A stretch of 64,000 nt of DNA from Duganella sp. BJB480 (GCA_003416985.1 QVIN01000007.1:1-64000); one strand, 5' to 3'. Positions 7,897-16,294 are shown, numbered from the stretch's first letter. Notes: generated by a model not told the origin, from the sequence alone. Numbers and translations are program-made.

Positions 7897-9291
7897 ATGA
7901 CCACCAAAAAATTCAAGCTGCCGCACACCTTCGTCCTGCTGTTCATCATCCTGGCGCTGATCGCCGGGGCCACCTGGCTGGTCCCGGGCGGCAAGTACGA
8001 CACCCACCTGGTCAACGGCAAGCAGCTGATCGACCCGGACAGCTTCCACTACATCGCCAGCGCGCCGCAGGGGCTGGCGGCGCTGATGAAGGCGCCGATC
8101 AACGGCTTCGTCGACGCCGCGCTGATCATCGGCTTCGTGCTGATCGTCGGCGGCGCCTTCGCCGTGCTGCAAAAGACCGAGGCGGTCGACTCGATGATCA
8201 AATCGCTGGCGCGCGCGCACGACAGCTCGGTGATCATCCAGCGGGCGCTGATCCCGGTGTTCGTCACCATGTTCTCGATCGGCGGCGCCACCTTCGGCAT
8301 GAATGAAGAAGCCATACCGTTTATATTGATTTTCGTGCCGCTGGCGCTGGCGCTGGGGTATGACACCATCACCGGCGTCTCGATCCCCTTCCTCGGCTCG
8401 CAGGTCGGCTTCTCGGCCGCGTTCCTGAATCCGTTCAACGTCGGCATCGCGCAGGGCATCGCCGGCGTGCCGGTGTTTTCCGGCTGGGCCTACCGGGTGA
8501 TCGTATGGGTGATCGCCACCGCCGTCACCATCGTATTCCTGATGTGGTACGCCGCGCGCGTCAAGAAGACGCCGGAGCTCAGCCCGACCTATGCGCTGGA
8601 CCAGGACAAACGGCGCGAACAGCCGCACGGCCTGGGCGAGTTCCACGGCATGACCGGGCGGCACAAGCTGGTGCTGGCGATCTTCGTCGGCGCGCTGGTC
8701 GTCATGGTGGGCGGCGTGGTGCTGTACGACTGGTACATCCACGAGATCGCCGCGCTGTTCCTGACGATGGGCATTGTCATCGGCCTGGTGGGCGGGCTCG
8801 ACTCGGGCGAGATCGTCGAAGGCTTCATCCAGGGCGCGCGCGATTTGGTGGGGACGGCGCTGGTGATCGCGCTGGCGCGCGGCACGATGATCCTGGCGCG
8901 GGACGCCCACATCATCGACACCATGCTGCATGCGCTGATGCCGCTGGTGCAGTCGTCCAGCCCGATCTTCTCGGCGTGGAAGATGTTCGGCATCCAGACC
9001 GTGATCAACTTCTTCATCCACTCCGGCAGCGGCCAGGCCGCGCTGACGATGCCGATCATGGCGCCGCTGGCCGACCTGGTGGGCGTGACGCGGCAGACCG
9101 CGATATTGGCGTTCCAGTTCGGCGAATTCACCACGCCGATGATCCCGACGTCGGGCATCACGGTGGGCGTGCTGGCCCTGGCGCGCATCCCATGGATCAC
9201 CTGGGCCAAGTGGATGGTGCCGCTGCAACTGATCTACGCCGCACTGGCGCTCGCCCTGCTGGTCCCGCCCTGCCTGATGAACTGGCAATAA
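7897..9291 (+). CDS. YfcC-type inner-membrane carrier (C4-dicarboxylate/basic amino acid carrier family)
   Basis: Integral membrane carrier of 464 residues with about 12 hydrophobic segments. The first is FVLLFIILALIAGATWLVPG; family-typical stretches are GGAFAVLQKTEAVD, FSIGGATFGMNEEAIPFILI, FLGSQVGFSAAFLNPFNVGI, and the late INFFIHSGSGQAALTMPIMA and TTPMIPTSG. The family (Pfam C4-dicarboxylate anaerobic carrier, DcuC/YfcC) includes putative arginine/ornithine and dicarboxylate exchangers. The start codon lies one base after the stop of the AstE-like hydrolase, implying translational coupling. In this context it may import beta-Asp-Arg, or exchange arginine or ornithine released from it; the direction of transport is not evident from the sequence. 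Confidence 0.84.
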   Translation: MTTKKFKLPHTFVLLFIILALIAGATWLVPGGKYDTHLVNGKQLIDPDSFHYIASAPQGLAALMKAPINGFVDAALIIGFVLIVGGAFAVLQKTEAVDSMIKSLARAHDSSVIIQRALIPVFVTMFSIGGATFGMNEEAIPFILIFVPLALALGYDTITGVSIPFLGSQVGFSAAFLNPFNVGIAQGIAGVPVFSGWAYRVIVWVIATAVTIVFLMWYAARVKKTPELSPTYALDQDKRREQPHGLGEFHGMTGRHKLVLAIFVGALVVMVGGVVLYDWYIHEIAALFLTMGIVIGLVGGLDSGEIVEGFIQGARDLVGTALVIALARGTMILARDAHIIDTMLHALMPLVQSSSPIFSAWKMFGIQTVINFFIHSGSGQAALTMPIMAPLADLVGVTRQTAILAFQFGEFTTPMIPTSGITVGVLALARIPWITWAKWMVPLQLIYAALALALLVPPCLMNWQ

Positions 9292-9299
9292 AGAAATTT

Positions 9300-9384
9300 G
9301 GGGTCAAGTCTGACATTCGGACACGAGCTCAACTGTAGCGGCGCGCTAGAGTTGAGCTCGTGTCCGAATGTCAGACTTGACCCC
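9300..9384. repeat. 85-bp REP-like palindrome, copy A
   Basis: A 35-bp left arm (9300-9334) starting GGGGTCAAGTCTGACATTCG is perfectly complementary to the right arm (9350-9384). The 15-nt centre adds an inner TAGCG/CGCTA stem. The outer 30 bp are identical to those of the palindrome at 46791-46876; the centres differ. It starts 8 nt after the carrier stop codon and lies before the small gene at 9438, so it can act as a transcript-end hairpin. Units of this type are likely scattered in related genomes and mobilised by REP-associated tyrosine transposases; no transposase is present in the window. Confidence 0.9.
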
Positions 9385-9437
9385 CGCTGTTTTGCCTCTA
9401 AACTCTCCAAAAAGGGCAGTCGCGGGGAGGGAAATCG

Positions 9438-9749
9438 ATGTCTAGTTTTATTGAAAAATGCCTGGCGCACGAAGCCACGCCCGAAGACATTGACGACTAC
9501 ATCGAACTTTGGCATCAGAATCCCGGCGACCAGCCGCTCCACGAATACCTGGGGATGACGCGCAACGAGTACGCGCTCTGGATCGTCAACGCGGCCATCC
9601 TGCCGACGCTTCTCAACATCCGTTCAAAACACCAAAGCATGGACCAGCTGCTCGCGGAATTCGACCACCAGTTCCCGGCGACAGCTAAATCCACGAGCCC
9701 CTCGGGCGCAATGGCTTTGATGAAGTGGCTGAAGGTCCGCCTGGCCTAA
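9438..9749 (+). CDS. Conserved-looking small hypothetical protein (103 aa)
   Basis: Not assigned to a family. The start is well supported by GGGGAGGGAAATCG before ATG. The N-terminal half is acidic and aromatic (FIEKCLAHEATPEDIDDYIELW), followed by the striking LHEYLGMTRNEYALWIVN, a pattern I associate with small antitoxin-like or accessory proteins. The C-terminal half is neutral to basic and ends MALMKWLKVRLA. No signal peptide or membrane segment. It directly follows palindrome copy A, and its stop overlaps the stop of the convergent acetyltransferase gene. An orphan antitoxin is one possibility, but no toxin gene is adjacent. Confidence 0.7.
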   Translation: MSSFIEKCLAHEATPEDIDDYIELWHQNPGDQPLHEYLGMTRNEYALWIVNAAILPTLLNIRSKHQSMDQLLAEFDHQFPATAKSTSPSGAMALMKWLKVRLA

Positions 9750-10171
9750 TTGCTGTAGATATTCGGGAAGTAGCGTTCCATCAGCGAGGCCGGGCGCAGC
9801 GGCGGCGTGAAGCCGAATTGCGCGTACAGCCCGTGCGCGTCGCCGGTCGCCAGGGTGAAGCGGCGCAGGCCCTGCAGGTCCGGGTGCGCCAGCACCGCTT
9901 CCATCAACCGCTTGCTGTAGCCGCGCCCGCGCACCTCCGGCAGCATGAACACATCGACCAGGTTGGCGAAGGTGGCGCGGTCCGTCACCACCCGCGCGAA
10001 GCCGACCTGCCGCCCGTCCAGGTAGGCGCCAAAGCACAGCGAATGCTCGATCGCCCGCTCCAGCACCGCCAGCGGCATGCCGATCGCCCATGTCGACTGC
10101 TCGCTGATGAATTGATGGATCAGCGGCACGTCCAGATCCGCCTTGTTGGTGCTGATGTGCAGTGTCGTCAT
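9746..10171 (-). CDS. GNAT-family N-acetyltransferase
   Basis: A 141-residue acetyl-CoA-dependent acyltransferase. The GNAT core is visible: CFGAYLDGRQVGFARVVTD (strands 2-4), LVDVFMLPEVRGRGYSKRLM (motif A, with R/Q-x-x-G-x-G as VRGRGY), and LATGDAHGLYAQFGFTPP (motif B). The start at 10171 was chosen because the longer frame up to 10342 runs into the argH promoter and lacks GNAT similarity. Substrate is unknown; the family acts on small amines, peptides and antibiotics. It is divergent from argH with 97 bp between starts. Its stop (TAG) shares four bases with the stop of the small plus-strand gene. Confidence 0.85.
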   Translation of the reverse strand: MTTLHISTNKADLDVPLIHQFISEQSTWAIGMPLAVLERAIEHSLCFGAYLDGRQVGFARVVTDRATFANLVDVFMLPEVRGRGYSKRLMEAVLAHPDLQGLRRFTLATGDAHGLYAQFGFTPPLRPASLMERYFPNIYSN

Positions 10172-10268
10172 GATTTCGGTGGGCAAAATGGTAATGTTGA
10201 CATATTTTTGAGCAGCCGGCGGTTTATAATCGCTGCTGACATCAATCACCGCATACGCCTGCCCCACT

Positions 10269-11666
10269 ATGACAGCACAACTTTCCAAAAAAAGCGAAGC
10301 CTGGTCGGCCCGTTTTAACGAACCCGTCTCCGACCTGGTCAAGCGCTACACCGCCTCGGTCTTCTTCGACAAGCGCCTGGCCAAGGCCGACATCCAGGGC
10401 TCGCTGGCCCACGCCGAGATGCTGGCCGCGCAGGGCATCATCAGCGCCGCCGACCGCGCCGAGATCGAACGCGGCATGGCGCAAATCGCCGCCGAGATCG
10501 AGGCCGGCCAGTTCGAATGGCTGCTGGACCTGGAAGACGTCCACCTGAACATCGAAAAACGCCTGACCGAACTGGTGGGCGACGCCGGCAAGCGCCTGCA
10601 CACCGGCCGCTCCCGCAACGACCAGGTGGCCACCGACATCCGCCTGTACGTGCGCTCGGCCATCGACGACGTGCTCGAGCTGCTGGCCGCGCTGCGCGGC
10701 GCGCTGACCGACCTGGCCGAGAAGAACGCCGACACCATCATGCCCGGCTTCACCCACATGCAGGTGGCGCAGCCGATCACCTTCGGCCACCACATGCTGG
10801 CCTACGTCGAGATGTTCGGCCGCGACGCCGAGCGCATGGCCGACTGCCGCAAGCGCGTCAACCGCCTGCCGCTGGGCGCCGCCGCGCTGGCCGGCACCAC
10901 CTTCCCGATCGACCGCCTGCGCGTGGCGCAGACGCTGGGCTTCGACGACGTCTGCCACAATTCGCTGGACGCCGTTTCGGACCGCGACTTCGCCATCGAG
11001 TTCACCGCCGCCGCCTCGCTGATCATGACCCACGTGTCGCGCATGTCGGAGGAGCTGGTGATCTGGATGAGCCCACGCGTGGGCTTCATCGACATCGCCG
11101 ACCGCTTCTGCACCGGCTCGTCGATCATGCCGCAAAAGAAAAACCCGGACGTGCCGGAACTGGCGCGCGGCAAGACCGGCCGCGTCTACGGCCACCTGAT
11201 GGGCCTCCTGACCCTGATGAAGGGCCAGCCGCTGGCCTACAACAAGGACAACCAGGAAGACAAGGAACCGCTGTTCGACACCGTCGACACCGTGGTCGAC
11301 ACGCTGCGCATCTTCGCCGACATGGCCGGCGGCATCAGCGTCAAGCCGGAGGCGATGCGCGCCGCCGCGCTGCAGGGCTACGCCACCGCGACCGACCTGG
11401 CCGACTACCTGGTCAAGAAGGGCCTGCCGTTCCGCGACGCCCACGAAGCCGTGGCCCACGCCGTGCGCGCCTGCGACGACCTGAAGATCGACCTGTCGGA
11501 GATGTCGCTGGACCAGCTGCGCGCCTACTCCACGCTGATCGACGACGACGTGTTCGCCGTGCTGACGCTGGAGGGCTCGGTGGCCGCGCGCGACCACGTG
11601 GGCGGCACCGCGCCGAACCAGGTGCGCAAGGCCATCGCGCGCGTGCGCGAACAGCTGGCCAAATAA
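10269..11666 (+). CDS. argH: Argininosuccinate lyase
   Basis: Last step of arginine biosynthesis: splits argininosuccinate into arginine and fumarate in the cytosol as a homotetramer. The 465-residue length is normal. Family marks include the N-terminal WSARFNEPVSDLVKRYTASV, LHTGRSRNDQVATDIRLYVR, the HMQVAQPITFGHH helix, and the fumarase/aspartase-superfamily signature GSSIMPQKKNPD with its mobile catalytic serine loop (residues about 281-290). The start ATG gives the usual MTAQLSKKSEAWSARF. The next gene begins 6 nt after the stop. argH is normally housekeeping, so closeness to an arginine-releasing locus may be coincidental. Confidence 0.98.
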   Translation: MTAQLSKKSEAWSARFNEPVSDLVKRYTASVFFDKRLAKADIQGSLAHAEMLAAQGIISAADRAEIERGMAQIAAEIEAGQFEWLLDLEDVHLNIEKRLTELVGDAGKRLHTGRSRNDQVATDIRLYVRSAIDDVLELLAALRGALTDLAEKNADTIMPGFTHMQVAQPITFGHHMLAYVEMFGRDAERMADCRKRVNRLPLGAAALAGTTFPIDRLRVAQTLGFDDVCHNSLDAVSDRDFAIEFTAAASLIMTHVSRMSEELVIWMSPRVGFIDIADRFCTGSSIMPQKKNPDVPELARGKTGRVYGHLMGLLTLMKGQPLAYNKDNQEDKEPLFDTVDTVVDTLRIFADMAGGISVKPEAMRAAALQGYATATDLADYLVKKGLPFRDAHEAVAHAVRACDDLKIDLSEMSLDQLRAYSTLIDDDVFAVLTLEGSVAARDHVGGTAPNQVRKAIARVREQLAK

Positions 11667-11671
11667 AGGCC

Positions 11672-12328
11672 ATGGCGCGCCCGACGCTCACCTACCGCAA
11701 ACCGCAAGCGGGACGCGACTACTGGGTCATCGACGACATCCTGCCCAACGCGCAGGAGGTGGCGCAACGCTGCTTCGCGCGCGAGGACTGGGAGCTGGGC
11801 GCGCCGCACCGCCCGGAGCCGTGGCCCGGCATGCGCAGCAAGGGCGCGCTGCTGCCGGACGAACTGGCGCTGGTGGAAGCCTGGGTCAAGAAGGTCACGG
11901 GCGCCAAGAAGCTGTGGCAGGAGGCCACGCCGCAGGGCAGCACCCTCAACCACAACTACGTGCAGCTGGTGGGCGGCATCGAATCGGGCCCGCGTCCGCA
12001 CACCGATTCGCTCAAGCTGTGCCGCTACGCCGCCGTGATCTATTTGTCGCCCGATCCGCTGCCGGCGGCCGGCACCTCGTTCTACCGCCTGCGCTACCCG
12101 GACGGCACGCTGGGCGGCAACTACTGCAGCCCGCCGCATGCCAACCTGCGCGAGGCGCTCGGCGTGACCAGCCTGCCCCCGCAGGCCTGGCACGAGGAGC
12201 AGCGCATCGACAACCGCTTCAACCGCATGCTGCTGTACCGCGCCAACCTGGTGCACTCGGCCAGCGGCTACTTCGGCTGCGACCACGACGACAAGCGCAT
12301 GACCGCGGTCTTCTTCTGGATGGCCTGA
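11672..12328 (+). CDS. DUF6445-type Fe(II)/2-oxoglutarate oxygenase-like protein
   Basis: A 218-residue protein that appears to be a double-stranded beta-helix oxygenase. Candidate iron ligands are His and Asp in GPRPHTDSLKLCRYAAVIYL and a distal His in NLVHSASGYFG; an Arg in DKRMTAVFFW could bind 2-oxoglutarate. AAGTSFYRLRYPDGTLGG lies between, as in DUF6445 relatives. The start at 11672 is 6 nt after argH, so the two may be co-transcribed; the frame is open far upstream inside argH, but those residues are an out-of-frame shadow. Substrate is unknown. Assignment to DUF6445 is from memory of the family pattern. Confidence 0.72.
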   Translation: MARPTLTYRKPQAGRDYWVIDDILPNAQEVAQRCFAREDWELGAPHRPEPWPGMRSKGALLPDELALVEAWVKKVTGAKKLWQEATPQGSTLNHNYVQLVGGIESGPRPHTDSLKLCRYAAVIYLSPDPLPAAGTSFYRLRYPDGTLGGNYCSPPHANLREALGVTSLPPQAWHEEQRIDNRFNRMLLYRANLVHSASGYFGCDHDDKRMTAVFFWMA

Positions 12329-12335
12329 GCGGCGC

Positions 12336-12992
12336 CTACTGAGTCACGATCTTCGACAACACCGAGAACGCCGCGCCGGTCTGGTTCTGCTCCAGCAGGA
12401 TGGTCAGCTCGGTGTAGGTGCAGATCATGTTGACCAGGTTGATCTTGTCCCACGCCAGCTGCTTGAGGATGGCGTGATAGATGCCCGGCGTGCGGCTGGT
12501 GTCCGGATTCAGGTGCAGGGTCACCGCGTTCAGGTTGTCCTGGCGCGCCAATAGCCGCTCGCCGGCGAACACCTCCTCCACCATCGTGGTCAGCACGCGG
12601 CTGCTGATGACCATCACCTCGTTGACCCCGCGCGTGACCGTGACGAAGGCGCCGCGCATCGGCTCGGCCTTCGACAGCAGCCGCCGGTGGCACTCGTTGA
12701 TGCTGTCCGAATAGCGGTAGGTGTACTCGGTCAGCTCGGTGCGGGTGGTCAGCTCGCCGGTCTTCTGCGCCAGCGCCAGCGGCTGGTTGCTGGCCTCCGG
12801 CAGGCGCTCGGCCACGCGCCGCAGCGCCATCACCACGGCCGCCTGGCCGACCGGCTTCCACATGTCGCTCTCCAACTGCGGCTGCAGCTGGCGCGCCAAC
12901 TCCGACAAATTGATCAGATTGCGCCGCAACCCCTCGGTGAGAAACGACGAATCCATGACGATGCGTTCAACTTTGGTAGCAATCGACAGCAT
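12336..12992 (-). CDS. ACT-domain-like protein (aspartokinase-regulatory-domain style)
   Basis: A 218-residue protein. The C-terminal third (TPGIYHAILKQLAWDKINLV, then TELTILLEQNQTGAAFSVLS) has the beta-alpha-beta-beta-alpha-beta order of an ACT domain. The N-terminal two thirds is mostly helical (SFLTEGLRRNLINLSELARQ, QAAVVMALRRVAERLPEAS) and may be a DNA- or protein-interaction module. There is no kinase domain, so it is not an aspartokinase. Start 12992 is preceded by CAGGGGGAGCTTGT; an upstream in-frame ATG at 13025 is less likely. ACT domains sense amino acids, so a role as ligand-responsive regulator is a reasonable guess only. It is convergent with the DUF6445-like gene. Confidence 0.68.
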   Translation of the reverse strand: MLSIATKVERIVMDSSFLTEGLRRNLINLSELARQLQPQLESDMWKPVGQAAVVMALRRVAERLPEASNQPLALAQKTGELTTRTELTEYTYRYSDSINECHRRLLSKAEPMRGAFVTVTRGVNEVMVISSRVLTTMVEEVFAGERLLARQDNLNAVTLHLNPDTSRTPGIYHAILKQLAWDKINLVNMICTYTELTILLEQNQTGAAFSVLSKIVTQ

Positions 12993-13167
12993 ACAAGCTC
13001 CCCCTGTCCGCGCGCCGGCGGACAATAACTCAACTAACAGCAGGCGCTGCGCCGCGCGCCGCGCCGTGGTCGGCGCCCGCGCGGCGACGCAAACCCGCTG
13101 CCGGCGCCCCGGATGGAGGCGCGGCGGCAGTCAGGATGCGGCAAGCGGTGACAAATGGAGGACGATG

Positions 13168-13248
13168 CTAGAGCGGTGGCGGCGCCGTGGTGTGGGCGGC
13201 GCGCAGAGCGCGGGCGGAACTGACATTGTGCGTTGGGTGTGCGGTCAT
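13168..13248 (-). CDS. Possible 26-codon leader peptide upstream of the ACT-domain gene
   Basis: ATG at 13248 is preceded by CAGGAAGAAAACG, one of the best ribosome binding sites in the window. The frame stops with TAG after 26 codons. The peptide begins MTAHPTHNVSSARALRAA and ends in a Pro-rich TTAPPPL. A GC-rich, foldable stretch separates it from the ACT-domain start at 12992. This layout resembles a transcription-attenuation leader, but the peptide shows no clear run of a single regulatory amino acid (three His and four Thr are the only hints). Confidence 0.3.
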   Translation of the reverse strand: MTAHPTHNVSSARALRAAHTTAPPPL

Positions 13249-13581
13249 CGTTTTCTTCCTGTGGTTCCCGTTGCGCTTGTTACCAAGGGTCGTGCCCTGC
13301 GCTTTTTATATGCCAGTCACGAACCATAATTCGCGCTGGCGTCAACTAGTTTAATTCGCAATATTAGAACTCTGCAACCACGATTTGCTGAAAAATTGGG
13401 CATAGTGTTGCGTAGCCACCGAAAATAGAGGGCGGCGTCTAGTTCGTTGTTGATTTAAGACAAACCGCGCCTATCGTGCGGGATCCTGCCCTCAACTTCT
13501 GGTATGACAGCTTCCCCGGCGCCCCGCCGGAGTGTCTCATTTCAGACATTTTTTTCTTCTGTGACTAATTTTCCAAGTTTT

Positions 13582-13613
13582 TTGACTTCGTGAGCGCGAC
13601 AGGAATAGTGTCG
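13582..13613 (+). promoter_or_regulatory. Candidate promoter with overlapping inverted repeat, first M4 protease
   Basis: TTGACT (13582-13587) and AATAGT (13604-13609) are separated by 16 bp. An inverted repeat CGACA-N7-TGTCG (13597-13613) covers the -10 region, the position expected for a repressor operator. Start codon 13747 lies about 130 nt downstream, giving a fairly long leader. This is a pattern match only. Confidence 0.33.
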
Positions 13614-13746
13614 CCCCTACTCGCCGTTTTAGCCGCACAAAAACGCCGCGCGGCCAACCGCCGCCGCGGCGCCGGGAACGCCGAGTTGGCCACTATCCCG
13701 GCCAAGGCCGCACCTAGCGAAAACAATCAGACCCCATGGAGAAGAG

Positions 13747-16284
13747 ATGAATTTACGTAAGACCCTACTCGCTGCATCCGTCGTCGCCGCATTGCCGATG
13801 ATGGCGTCCAACGCAGCCCAAGCGGCGGCACAGCTCATGTCCGCGCCGGTGGCCCAGTCCTCTCCACAAGAGAGCGCCGGGCTGGTGGCCAGGATGGCCG
13901 CGCTCGACAGCCAGCGCGGCCTGTCCGCCGACCACAGCTTCCGCATCGCCAGCCAGCACCCCGGCGTGGTGGGCGAGAAGATCACCCGCGCCAACCACAC
14001 GTACAAGGGCCTGCGCGTGTTCGGTTCGGAATCGGTGATCGTCACCAACAACGCCGGCGACATCATCAGCGAGTCGGTGGCCGACCGCCGCGCCGCGCTG
14101 GACGCGCCGGCCGCCACGGGCGGGGGCCGCTCGGCCACCGTCGCCCCGGCCGACTGGACGCCGACGCTGAGCGCCAGCGACGCCATCGCGCTGGTGGTCA
14201 AGGCGGTCGCGCCAAGCGGCACGCACCGCTGGCAGCCGAGCGCCGAGCTGCTGATCTATCCGGTGATGAAATCGGTGCGCATCCCGTCGGCCGTGAACAA
14301 GGCCGAGTCGGCGCTCAACGCCATGGACCTGGAGCAGGTGGTCGACCACTACGAGCTGGCCTACTACGTGCAGACCCGCATGGCCGACCACGGCAAGCCG
14401 GTGTACTTCGACACCATGGTCAACGCCAAGACCGGCGCCGTGATCACCCAGTGGAAGGCGCTGCAGACCGTGGTCGGCACCGGCAACAGCCAGTACAACG
14501 GCCAGGTGCCGATCCAGACCTCGCTGTCGGGCAGCACCTACAAGATGCTGGACTCCACCCGCGGCACCGGCGGCACCTACGGCGGCATGGCGATCACCAA
14601 CGCCAACCACAGCTCGGCCAACAGTCCGAACGCCGGCAGCATCTACACCAACACCACCAACGTCTGGGGCGACGGCCAGAACTACAACGGCGGCAGCACC
14701 ACCAACGCCAACGGCCAGACCGCCGCGGTCAACGCGCTGTGGGGCCTGATGAACACCTACGACGGCCTGAAGAACGTGCTGGGCTGGCAGTCGCTGGACG
14801 GCAACAACACCGCCACCTACATCGCCGCCCACGTCGACACCGCCTACGACAACGCCTTCTACGACGACGGCTGCAAGTGCATGTACATCGGCGACGGCTC
14901 CAGCTTCTACAGCCTGGGCTCGATCGACGTGATCGGCCACGAGATGTCGCACGGCGTCACCGCCTCGACCTCCAACCTGAACTACTCGGGCGAATCGGGC
15001 GGCTTGAACGAATCGAACTCGGACATCGGCGGCGAGATGATCGAAGCCTACGCCCGCAACGGCGGCACCGGCAGCGTGATCCCGGCCACCGGCAACGACT
15101 GGATGATGGGCAAGGAGATCAGCAAGTCCGGCCAGCCGCTGCGCTGGATGTACAAGCCGAGCAAGGACGGCGGCAGCCCGGACGCCTGGAGCAGCTCGAT
15201 CTCCAACCTCGACGTGCACTACTCCAGCGGCCCGAACAACCGCATGTTCTACTTCCTGTCGCAGGGCTCGAACTCCAGCTCGACCAGCGACTACTACTCG
15301 AAATACCTGGTCAAGAGCCCGGCCGCGATGACCGGCATCGGCAACGACAAGGCGTTCCGCATCTGGTTCAAGGCCAACACCACCAAGTTCACCTCGTCGA
15401 CCAACTACGCCGACGCCCGCAACAAGGTGCTGGCCGCCGCCACCGAGCTGTATGGCGCGGGTTCGAAGGAAGCGATCGCGGTGCAGCGCGCCTACGCGGC
15501 GATCAACGTCGGCGCCGACATCGACGAAACCGGCGCCACCGGCGGCGTGTCGATCACCACCCAGCCGTCCAACGTGAGCGTGGCGGCCGGTTCCACCGCC
15601 TCGTTCAGCGTGGGCGCCAGCGGCGGCACCTCGCCGTACACCTACAAGTGGTACCGCAACGGCGCCGTCATCAGCGGCGCCACCTCGGCCACCTACTCGC
15701 TGACGGCGCAGACGGCCGACAACGGCGCGGTGTTCAACGCCGTGGTCAGCGACTCGTCGTCGCCGGTCAAGACCGCCACCTCGGGCAACGCCACGCTGAC
15801 CGTCGGCTCGACCGGCGGCACCACCGAGCGCGTGACCAACGGCGGCTTCGAGTCCGGCGCCACCGGCTGGAGCGGCTCCACCGGCGTGATCGGCAACTAC
15901 AGCGGCCAGAGCGCCTACGAGGGCACCATGTTCGCCTGGCTGGGCGGCAACGGCACCACCGCCTCGGAGACCATCACCCAGGCCGTGACGATCCCGTCGA
16001 CCGCCACCGCGGCCACGCTGACCTTCGCGCTGCACATCGACACCGATGAAACGGGCAGCACCGCCTACGACAAGATGGTGGTGACCGTGAAGAACAGCGC
16101 CGGCTCGGTGCTGGGCACCTTGGCCACGTACTCGAACGTGAACGCGGCGACCGGCTACCAGGTCCGCACCTTCAACATGCTCGCGTACAAAGGCCAGACC
16201 GTCACGCTGTCGTTCGCGATGAACGAGGACTCGTCGCTGCAAACGTCGTTCGTGGTGGACAAGGTCAGCCTGATCACCCAGTAA
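13747..16284 (+). CDS. Secreted M4 (thermolysin-family) metalloprotease with Ig-like and C-terminal jelly-roll domains, copy 1
   Basis: Extracellular zinc endopeptidase precursor of 845 residues. Order: signal peptide (residues 1-27, ending NAAQA-AA); FTP/PepSY propeptide (about 70-225, with THTYKGLRVFGSES-like sequence); M4 catalytic domain (about 235-590). The active site is HEMSH at 398-402, the third ligand Glu422 is in GGLNESNSD, and the transition-state His491 is in DVHYSSGPNN. An Ig-like domain follows (about 599-690, ITTQPSNVSVAAGSTASFSV), then a carbohydrate-binding-like domain (about 695-845, VTNGGFESGATGWSGSTG). The start has GGAGAAGAG before ATG. It lies directly upstream of a secretion operon and is closely matched by the gene at 25333, so it is a likely cargo. 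Confidence 0.95.
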   Translation: MNLRKTLLAASVVAALPMMASNAAQAAAQLMSAPVAQSSPQESAGLVARMAALDSQRGLSADHSFRIASQHPGVVGEKITRANHTYKGLRVFGSESVIVTNNAGDIISESVADRRAALDAPAATGGGRSATVAPADWTPTLSASDAIALVVKAVAPSGTHRWQPSAELLIYPVMKSVRIPSAVNKAESALNAMDLEQVVDHYELAYYVQTRMADHGKPVYFDTMVNAKTGAVITQWKALQTVVGTGNSQYNGQVPIQTSLSGSTYKMLDSTRGTGGTYGGMAITNANHSSANSPNAGSIYTNTTNVWGDGQNYNGGSTTNANGQTAAVNALWGLMNTYDGLKNVLGWQSLDGNNTATYIAAHVDTAYDNAFYDDGCKCMYIGDGSSFYSLGSIDVIGHEMSHGVTASTSNLNYSGESGGLNESNSDIGGEMIEAYARNGGTGSVIPATGNDWMMGKEISKSGQPLRWMYKPSKDGGSPDAWSSSISNLDVHYSSGPNNRMFYFLSQGSNSSSTSDYYSKYLVKSPAAMTGIGNDKAFRIWFKANTTKFTSSTNYADARNKVLAAATELYGAGSKEAIAVQRAYAAINVGADIDETGATGGVSITTQPSNVSVAAGSTASFSVGASGGTSPYTYKWYRNGAVISGATSATYSLTAQTADNGAVFNAVVSDSSSPVKTATSGNATLTVGSTGGTTERVTNGGFESGATGWSGSTGVIGNYSGQSAYEGTMFAWLGGNGTTASETITQAVTIPSTATAATLTFALHIDTDETGSTAYDKMVVTVKNSAGSVLGTLATYSNVNAATGYQVRTFNMLAYKGQTVTLSFAMNEDSSLQTSFVVDKVSLITQ

Positions 16285-16294
16285 ATGTGGTAAG

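Larger units (their letters stand above)
12993..13746. other. 754-bp region without a supported conventional gene
   Basis: This holds the leader of the ACT-domain gene (minus) and the promoter region of the first M4 protease (plus). 12993-13330 is GC-rich and strongly self-complementary when read on the minus strand, with a possible 26-codon leader ORF at 13168-13248. 13330-13640 is distinctly AT-richer, with poly-T runs near 13548 and 13577. A plus-strand open frame reaching 13329 gives low-complexity Arg/Ala-rich sequence without family resemblance and was not accepted. No tRNA or structured RNA gene was recognised. Confidence 0.6.

Noticed and set aside
12721..13329. Plus-strand open frame between the ACT-domain gene and the M4 protease
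   Set aside because: Its first half is antisense to the ACT-domain gene and the rest is low-complexity; no ribosome site or family match.
13533..13555. TGTCT-CATTTC-AGACA followed by seven T residues
   Set aside because: Looks like a terminator, but the stem has only five pairs and no gene ends upstream on the plus strand.
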